From Bacillota bacterium (GTDB taxonomy: Bacteria; Bacillota; Clostridia; Oscillospirales; Butyricicoccaceae), in assembly GCA_030705725.1 (NCBI GenBank), contig JAUZPW010000027.1, positions 1 to 10,961 of the forward strand: a DNA stretch of 10,961 nt, given 5' to 3'. Below, one piece after another: positions 6,266 through 10,961 of this stretch. Numbering within the stretch: the first letter of the stretch is position 1; each line of letters begins with the position of its first letter. The position numbers and the translations under genes are program-made. The notes below the pieces were generated by a model, which saw nothing but the letters and a program-made list of their open reading frames with translations, ran no database searches and was not told where the DNA came from.

Positions 6266-8665
6266 TTATCTCCTTATCTCGACCTTTAATTGATCTTTTA
6301 GGGATATAAGGACTTTTTTAATCGCGTCGTCTGTTTCCTGGTCGGTAAGAGTGCGGTCGCTTTCCCTCAGCGTAAGTGAAAAAGCGATGCTCTTTTTGCC
6401 AGCCCCTATCTGGGAGCCTTCGTAAACGTCAAAAATCGAAATTGTCTCGAGCCTTTTGCCTATGCTTTCCTTAATGCAGTCGGTAAGGCGCTGAGCCGGC
6501 ACGTTTTTGTCGCAGACAAGCGCAAGATCGCGTGTAACTGCCGGGAATTTCGGAAGAGGCTTATAAACACGCTCCGATGAAACTGCTTCAAGCAGCGCGT
6601 CGAACGAAATCTCGGCCGCGAAAACTGGCTCGTCGATGCCGAAGTTCTTTAATACGAGCGGATGGATCTGGCCGAAGGTCCCGAGATACGCGCCGTTTGA
6701 ATACACATTCGCACATCTGCCGGGGTGGTAGGACGGATTGCCGGGTTCTTCGGAGTATGACAGGCCAAAAACCGAGCAGTATTCAAAAACGGCTTCAAGC
6801 GCGCCCTTCATATCGTAATAGCCCATCTCACCAAAGCATGCAAGCGTCAAAACTTTACACTCATTGGGAAGCTTAGCTGGATCGGCTTTCCCGTCTGATA
6901 TTTCAGGCAGATAAACTGTGGCGGTCTCGAACAGGCGCACCTTTTCGTTTCTGTAATTATAATTCCTTGCTATCGCTTCCAACATTGAGGGAAGAGAGGT
7001 CGTGCGCATAACGCTCATATCCTCGCTTAGCGGATTCAGTATCGTAGTAGAGATGCGGAGCGGTGAATTTTCGGGCATACGGACCTTATCATATTGTTTT
7101 GGGCCTATGAAGGAATATGACATAATCTCATAAAATCCGGCGGAGCGGCAGGCTTCCGAAACAGTCGACTCGAACTTCTGCTCTTTCGTAAGCCGCCCTT
7201 CTGTCGCGACTCCAGAGAGCATGGTTGTGGGAATTTTATCGTAGCCATACATGCGCGCGACTTCCTCGGCAAGATCCGCCATGAGCTCTATATCTAGGCG
7301 CCAGGATGGAATTATAACTTCATCTTCATCGAAAGCAAATCCGAGCGGAGATAAAAGCGAAATCATTTCGTCTCGGGTTAAGGATACGCCGAGAAGCTTA
7401 TTGATTCTATCGGTCTCAAACCGAATCCTGCGAGGTGAAGGATCAAAATTGGCGGCGTCATCAATAAAGCCTCCGACGACCTCTCCGGCCGAAAGCAGCG
7501 CGACGAGTTCGCAGGCGCGGTCGAGCGCGGGCATTGTGTTGCTCGGATCAAGCCCTTTCTCGAACCTTGCGGAGGATTCGGTCCGCATGCCGAGCTTTTT
7601 AGCGGTAACGCGCACGGACGCGCCGTCAAAATTAGCGGATTCGAAAACCACCGTCTGCGTGTCGTCTTTAATTTCGCTGTTTTCGCCGCCCATTACGCCC
7701 GCCACGGCAACCGGCTTTTTGGAGTCGGCTATGACGAGCATGTCTGAGCTCAGCTTTCTGTTCTGGCCGTCGAGTGTGTTGAATACTTCGCCGTCCTTAG
7801 CGTTTCTGACGGTTATATGGCTGCCTTCAAGACACGAATAGTCGAACGCGTGCATCGGCTGGCCGTATTCGAGCATGACGTAGTTTGTAATATCAACTAT
7901 ATTGTTAATAGGCCTTATTCCGCATGCCCGGAGCCGGTCGCGCATCCATTTGGGCGAGGGCGCGATTTTAACATTCTTAACAACTCTGGCCGAATACCTC
8001 GCGCAAAGGTTCTTGGAGTCTACCGATACCGAAAGATAATCTTTTATATCACCGCCAGCGTCACTGACTATCGGCGTTTTAACGGAAAAACCGGCGCTAA
8101 AGGTGGCGGCGGATTCTCTTGCCAGGCCTATAACGCTAAGGCAGTCCGGACGGTTTGAGGTGATTTCGAACTCGCAGACGTATTCGTCGAAGCCGAGCAC
8201 TTTCCTGATGTCGTCTCCCGGCTTGCAGTTTCCCTCTGACAAAACAAAAATTCCGTCGGCATAAGCAAACGGCGCGTCGTTTTGGGTAAGGCCCAGTTCC
8301 TGGAACGAGCAGAGCATTCCGTCCGAAAGCACACCGCGCAGCTTGCCCGATTTTATTTTTTTGCCGCCGGGAAGAGCAGAGCCGTCAAGCGCGACGGGAA
8401 CAAGCTCGCCGCCTTTTAAGTTCTGCGCTCCCGTTACGATCTGGAGAGTTTTGTCGCCGACATTAACCCCGCAAATCCAAAGGTGATCTGAATCGGGATG
8501 CCTTTCGATTGATTCTATTTTACCGACTACGACGAGGTCGATTTCCTCTCCGAGGTATTCAATAGCCTCGACTTTTGAACCCGTCATTGTGAGGGCGCGA
8601 TTGTATTCTTCAGGAGAAGCCGTAATTTTTGTATATTCATAAAGCCAGCTTAACGGCAGTTTCAT
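6266..8665 (-). CDS. pheT: Phenylalanyl-tRNA synthetase beta subunit
   Basis: This 799-residue protein is the full length of bacterial PheT, which with PheS forms the (alpha-beta)2 enzyme that charges tRNA-Phe. In order, there is an N-terminal PLSWLYEYTKI segment and a tRNA-binding EMAP/OB domain (about 40-150, with HPDSDHLWICGVNVG). EITSNRPDCLSVIGLARE follows at 167-184, then the B3/B4 editing domain with NIVDITNYVMLEYGQPMHAFD and ESSARFEKGLDP. Next come the B5 domain and YGYDKIPTTM. The catalytic-like core precedes a C-terminal FDX-ACB anticodon-binding domain (about 704-799, starting KPLPKFPAVTRDLALV). It begins 54 bases after pheS and should be co-transcribed from the T-box-controlled promoter. 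AAGGA lies about 10 bases before the ATG. No convincing terminator follows it. Confidence 0.97.
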   Translation of the reverse strand: MKLPLSWLYEYTKITASPEEYNRALTMTGSKVEAIEYLGEEIDLVVVGKIESIERHPDSDHLWICGVNVGDKTLQIVTGAQNLKGGELVPVALDGSALPGGKKIKSGKLRGVLSDGMLCSFQELGLTQNDAPFAYADGIFVLSEGNCKPGDDIRKVLGFDEYVCEFEITSNRPDCLSVIGLARESAATFSAGFSVKTPIVSDAGGDIKDYLSVSVDSKNLCARYSARVVKNVKIAPSPKWMRDRLRACGIRPINNIVDITNYVMLEYGQPMHAFDYSCLEGSHITVRNAKDGEVFNTLDGQNRKLSSDMLVIADSKKPVAVAGVMGGENSEIKDDTQTVVFESANFDGASVRVTAKKLGMRTESSARFEKGLDPSNTMPALDRACELVALLSAGEVVGGFIDDAANFDPSPRRIRFETDRINKLLGVSLTRDEMISLLSPLGFAFDEDEVIIPSWRLDIELMADLAEEVARMYGYDKIPTTMLSGVATEGRLTKEQKFESTVSEACRSAGFYEIMSYSFIGPKQYDKVRMPENSPLRISTTILNPLSEDMSVMRTTSLPSMLEAIARNYNYRNEKVRLFETATVYLPEISDGKADPAKLPNECKVLTLACFGEMGYYDMKGALEAVFEYCSVFGLSYSEEPGNPSYHPGRCANVYSNGAYLGTFGQIHPLVLKNFGIDEPVFAAEISFDALLEAVSSERVYKPLPKFPAVTRDLALVCDKNVPAQRLTDCIKESIGKRLETISIFDVYEGSQIGAGKKSIAFSLTLRESDRTLTDQETDDAIKKVLISLKDQLKVEIRR

Positions 8666-8719
8666 AAATAACCATTCCTTCCATGCTATTTTTTTGATTC
8701 GCCATTTCTTTATCCGGGA

Positions 8720-9739
8720 CTAGAACTGTCTTAAGAATCTGACGTCGTTTTCGTAGAAAAGGCGCAAATCGTTGATTTCATAGCGGCCCATAACGATGCG
8801 TTCAAGCCCGATCCCGAAAGCAAAGCCGGAATAGACATCCGGGTCGATCCCGCAGATTTTAAGCACGTTCGGATGCACCATGCCGCAGCCGAGAATCTCG
8901 ATGTAACCTTCTCCCTTACAGAGGCGGCAGCCCTCGCCCTGACACATGAAGCACCTGATGTCCATTTCCGCGGACGGTTCGGTAAACTGGAAATGGTGGG
9001 GACGGAAACGAACAACAGTATCGCTGCCGTAGAGCCTCTTTGCGAAAACTTCAAGAGAACCTTTTAAATCCGCCATCGTTATTCCCCGGTCGACTACGAG
9101 GCCCTCGATCTGATGGAACAGGGGAGAATGCGTCGCGTCGACGGCGTCGCTTCTGTAAACCCGGCCCGGAGCTATAATCCTGATAGGCGGTTTGGATTTC
9201 TGCATCGTCCTGATCTGCATCGGGGATGTCTGAGTCCTTAAAACGACGTTATCTGATATATAAAAGGTATCCTGCGTATCACGCGCGGGATGGTTCTTTG
9301 GAATGTTGAGCGCTTCGAAATTATAGTAGTCGGTTTCGATCTCGGGCCCGCTCGCTATCGAATAGCCCATCCCTAAGAATATTTCTTCGACTTCGCCGAG
9401 CACCGACGTGAGCGGATGGATTTTGCCGACGGGCGGTTTTTTACCGGGCAGCGTCACGTCTATCTTTTCCGCCTCAAGTTTGCTCTGAAGGTTTTTTTCC
9501 TCAATTTTAGAAGCGGCGGCCGCAATGGACGTCTCGATGGCTTCGCGCACCTCGTTCGCTAGCTGGCCGATAACGGGCCTTTCGTCTGCGCTGAGCGCGC
9601 CCATGCCGCGAAGAATTCCGGTCAGTTCTCCTTTTTTTCCAAGGTATTTCACGCGCGCGGCTTCAAGCGAGGCCGTATCGTTTGCAGACAGTATCTCGGC
9701 TTCGGCAGTCTTTCTGATCGCGATAAGCTGATCCCTCAT
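8720..9739 (-). CDS. pheS: Phenylalanyl-tRNA synthetase alpha subunit
   Basis: This 339-residue class II synthetase catalytic subunit has an N-terminal coiled-coil region (about 1-90) and KIHPLTSVLGEVEEIFLGMG at 106-125. HPARDTQDTFY lies at 150-160, motif 2 around 187-213 (APGRVYRSD...FHQIEGLVVD), RFRPHHFQFTEPSAEMD at 244-260, and motif 3 GFAFGIGLERIVMGRYEI at 305-322. Ala307 in GFAFGIG matches the residue that limits substrate size in E. coli PheS (Ala294). Four cysteines (263, 266, 271, 274) form two CxxC pairs typical of many Gram-positive PheS proteins and may bind zinc. ATG 9739 has AAAGGGG about 8 bases upstream. A 33-codon in-frame extension runs through the T-box terminator and was rejected. 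Confidence 0.97.
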   Translation of the reverse strand: MRDQLIAIRKTAEAEILSANDTASLEAARVKYLGKKGELTGILRGMGALSADERPVIGQLANEVREAIETSIAAAASKIEEKNLQSKLEAEKIDVTLPGKKPPVGKIHPLTSVLGEVEEIFLGMGYSIASGPEIETDYYNFEALNIPKNHPARDTQDTFYISDNVVLRTQTSPMQIRTMQKSKPPIRIIAPGRVYRSDAVDATHSPLFHQIEGLVVDRGITMADLKGSLEVFAKRLYGSDTVVRFRPHHFQFTEPSAEMDIRCFMCQGEGCRLCKGEGYIEILGCGMVHPNVLKICGIDPDVYSGFAFGIGLERIVMGRYEINDLRLFYENDVRFLRQF

Positions 9740-9760
9740 GATTAATTCCCCTTTGTAACG

Positions 9761-9804
9761 AAAATAAAAATAGCCTTTGTCCCCGTAAAAAAGGGACGAA
9801 AGGC
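9761..9804 (-). terminator. T-box leader intrinsic terminator
   Basis: On the minus strand GCCTTT-C-GTCCC (9793-9804) pairs with GGGAC-AAAGGC (9773-9783), an 11-bp stem with one bulged C and a loop of about nine bases. A T-rich tail TATTTTTATTTT (9761-9772) follows. It lies 22 bases upstream of the pheS start codon, in the place expected for regulated termination. Confidence 0.88.
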
Positions 9805-10022
9805 ATAGTCTTCCGCGGTACCACCCGAATTTTTGCAAAGAGCAAACACTCTTTAAGCTTTAACGCAGCTCTTTACGCCGCGGCCTACTGTAAATGTTCA
9901 GCCGCGAAGCTCAGGAATGAACTTCACGCAAAAAACCTGCTGCCGGTCTTTCAGCCTCGAACCGTGCTCTCTGAAAGGGTTTAGTAAGCGTTACTCTTTC
10001 CTTCATCGCATTTATTTTTATA
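9761..10022 (-). promoter_or_regulatory. T-box riboswitch leader of pheST (tRNA-Phe sensing)
   Basis: The minus strand carries the diagnostic T-box element GGGTGGTACCGCG (9814-9826), whose bulge pairs with the free CCA end of uncharged tRNA. Upstream is a Stem I with AGAGAG and GGCTGAAAG motifs (about 9945-9976). A specifier loop GAAGTTCATTCC holds the Phe codon TTC at 9919-9921, followed by the usual A; a second TTC at 9915-9917 is a less likely reading. A small hairpin (AAAGAG...CTCTTT, 9837-9854) fits Stem III. An intrinsic terminator follows. Uncharged tRNA-Phe should stabilise the antiterminator and let transcription enter pheS. The 5' limit is inferred from the promoter. By eye I could not resolve how antiterminator and terminator exclude each other; folding is needed. 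Confidence 0.93.
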
Positions 10023-10028
10023 GAATTA

Positions 10029-10057
10029 TTTATACCACATAATAATAAATTTATCAA
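10029..10057 (-). promoter_or_regulatory. Sigma-A-type promoter for the pheST T-box transcript
   Basis: Minus-strand TTGATA (10052-10057) and TATAAA (10029-10034) are 17 bases apart, and TGG directly before the -10 gives an extended -10 (TGnTATAAA). Transcription would begin near 10022, giving a leader of about 280 bases before pheS, a normal T-box leader length. It diverges from the acpS promoter. Confidence 0.82.
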
Positions 10058-10090
10058 GAAAAATCATCCAAAATATTACTTATATGCGGT

Positions 10091-10119
10091 TTGACTGTAA
10101 ACATTTAATACATTATAAT
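10091..10119 (+). promoter_or_regulatory. Sigma-A-type promoter for acpS-nnr
   Basis: TTGACT (10091-10096) and a perfect TATAAT (10114-10119) are separated by 17 bases. The start point would be near 10126, giving a leader of about 28 bases. A small inverted repeat GTTT-N6-AAAC (10089-10102) overlaps the -35 box and may be chance. The gap to the divergent pheST -35 box is 33 bp. Confidence 0.85.
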
Positions 10120-10153
10120 AAAATTAACTAATTTTTTGGAGTGTAAGTAAGCA

Positions 10154-10561
10154 ATGGATGCGGAAAAACCGGCAGGCCGACCCGTAAAAATCAAAACGGG
10201 AATTGACATTTCGGATTGCGCCAGATTCACCGGCTTATTATTAAAAGCCGGCTTTACAAACAGGGTTTATACGGAAAAAGAGCTTTCATATATTAACTCA
10301 AAGGCAAAAGGCAAAGCGCAGACGGCAGCCGGCATATGGAGCGCCAAGGAAGCGCTGTTGAAGGCCTTCGGGCAGGGGATTTTTGCTGTAAGGCTTAAGG
10401 ATGTCGAGGTCGAGAGGGACAATACGGGAAAGCCGTTCTTCCTTCTGCACGGGAATCTTTCAGAACGCTTTTCGGGTATGAATATCGAGCTCTCGATTTC
10501 ACACTGCAGGGAATACGCGGTGGCGTCCGTTATTGTTTATAAGGAAGGAAACGGCCTATGA
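10154..10561 (+). CDS. acpS: Holo-[acyl-carrier-protein] synthase
   Basis: This 135-residue protein transfers the 4'-phosphopantetheine arm of coenzyme A to a serine of acyl carrier protein, activating fatty acid synthesis in the cytosol. Magnesium-binding residues are visible: Asp18 in KTGIDIS and Glu66 in WSAKEALLKAFG. RVYTEKELSY (37-46), GKPFFLLHG (92-100) and the C-terminal LSISHCREYAVASVIV (113-128) are also typical. It is slightly longer than usual (about 120 residues) because of roughly 12 extra N-terminal residues. ATG 10154 is the only plausible start: an in-frame TAA lies at 10148, and no later ATG keeps GIDIS. The nearest GGAG (10138-10141) is 12 bases away, an unusually wide spacing. 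The stop overlaps the next gene's ATG (ATGA), so the two are probably coupled. Confidence 0.94.
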   Translation: MDAEKPAGRPVKIKTGIDISDCARFTGLLLKAGFTNRVYTEKELSYINSKAKGKAQTAAGIWSAKEALLKAFGQGIFAVRLKDVEVERDNTGKPFFLLHGNLSERFSGMNIELSISHCREYAVASVIVYKEGNGL

Positions 10562-10961
10562 AGCTTATGACAGCCGCGCAGATGAAGGAAACAGACAGCC
10601 GGGCCGTCTCCGTGTTTTGTATCCCGTCGACGGTTCTGATGGAAAACGCGGGGCGGGCTATGGCTGCGGAAATGGAGCCGCTTTATGGTAAAAAAGTCGT
10701 CGTTTTCTCGGGGGGCGGCAACAATGGCGGTGACGGGCTTGTGGCGGCAAGGCTCGCGGTTTCAAAAAACGCGATCTCGGTGAGTGTCTATATGCCCGCA
10801 GGCGTCTCCTTAACACATGATACCGCCGAAATGAAGAAAAGGTTCATGGAATACGGCGGCACGGTCGAAGAAATATGCGAAATCGACGACTGTGTAATAA
10901 AAGAATGCTCGAACGCCGATATTATTGTAGACGCCCTGTTCGGAACGGGCTTAAGCCGCGA
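10558..10961 (+). CDS. nnr: NAD(P)H-hydrate epimerase (YjeF N-terminal domain), partial
   Basis: The reading frame opens at ATG 10558, overlaps the acpS stop by ATGA, and stays open to the window edge, giving 134 residues of a longer protein. The N-terminus has the family opening MKLMTAAQMKETDSRAV and the conserved LMENAGRAMA. The Rossmann-like strand and loop SGGGNNGGDGLVAARL lies at 51-66, and the catalytic-region motif DALFGTGLSR at 125-134. The enzyme epimerises NADHX and NADPHX, damaged hydrated cofactors, as part of metabolite repair. In most Firmicutes the same polypeptide continues into an ADP- or ATP-dependent dehydratase domain of the NnrD type, which would lie beyond the window; I cannot see whether it is fused here. 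Adjacency to acpS is common in Gram-positives. Confidence 0.92.
   Translation, partial: MKLMTAAQMKETDSRAVSVFCIPSTVLMENAGRAMAAEMEPLYGKKVVVFSGGGNNGGDGLVAARLAVSKNAISVSVYMPAGVSLTHDTAEMKKRFMEYGGTVEEICEIDDCVIKECSNADIIVDALFGTGLSR

Noticed and set aside
7251..7841. 196-residue plus-strand open frame inside pheT
   Set aside because: Serine-rich shadow of the pheT coding strand, with no ribosome site and no recognisable domain.
9740..9838. In-frame N-terminal extension of pheS by 33 codons
   Set aside because: It reads through the T-box terminator and past the ribosome site; PheS homologues start at the ATG at 9739.
1..10961. Search for defence systems, prophage, insertion sequences, CRISPR arrays or toxin-antitoxin pairs
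   Set aside because: Almost all coding space is filled by core housekeeping genes; no such genes or repeat arrays are visible.

Overview
The window looks like ordinary chromosome of a Gram-positive anaerobe of the class Clostridia, probably near the Oscillospirales/Ruminococcaceae. That placement is inference. It rests on the gene families present (IreB/UPF0297, an RNase M5-like Toprim protein with a DUF4093-type C-terminus, a T-box in front of pheST), strong GGAGG-type ribosome binding sites, AT-rich promoters between moderately GC-rich genes, and gene order. I see no insertion sequence, phage gene, CRISPR array, tRNA or rRNA.

Left block, + strand, 1-4495: the 3' end of alaS, a HIT-family protein, a ComEC-like membrane protein, holA (DNA polymerase III delta) and a small Toprim protein related to RNase M5. 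Gaps are 13, 3 and 1 bases and the last junction is a 4-base ATGA overlap, so these genes read as one operon. It ends at a GC-rich hairpin (4498-4524) shared with the converging minus-strand genes.

Middle block, - strand, 6265 down to 4538: ireB with its own promoter and terminator, then a two-gene unit of an unrecognised 101-residue protein and a secreted SH3-SH3-NlpC/P60 cell-wall hydrolase. The promoter of the two-gene unit sits inside a 22-bp tandem duplication that looks like an operator.

Right block: pheS-pheT on the - strand (9739 down to 6266), preceded by a T-box leader with a Phe (UUC) specifier, the conserved T-box element and an intrinsic terminator, driven by a good sigma-A-type promoter. 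A divergent sigma-A-type promoter 34 bp away reads + into acpS and the start of an NAD(P)HX epimerase gene (nnr), which overlap by ATGA and run off the window.

I find no wholly new system. The best leads are the tandem 22-bp operator-like repeat whose differences create a -35 box, the unrecognised 101-residue protein, the loss of nearly all metal ligands in the ComEC beta-lactamase-like domain, and the Toprim protein, which may not be a true RNase M5.
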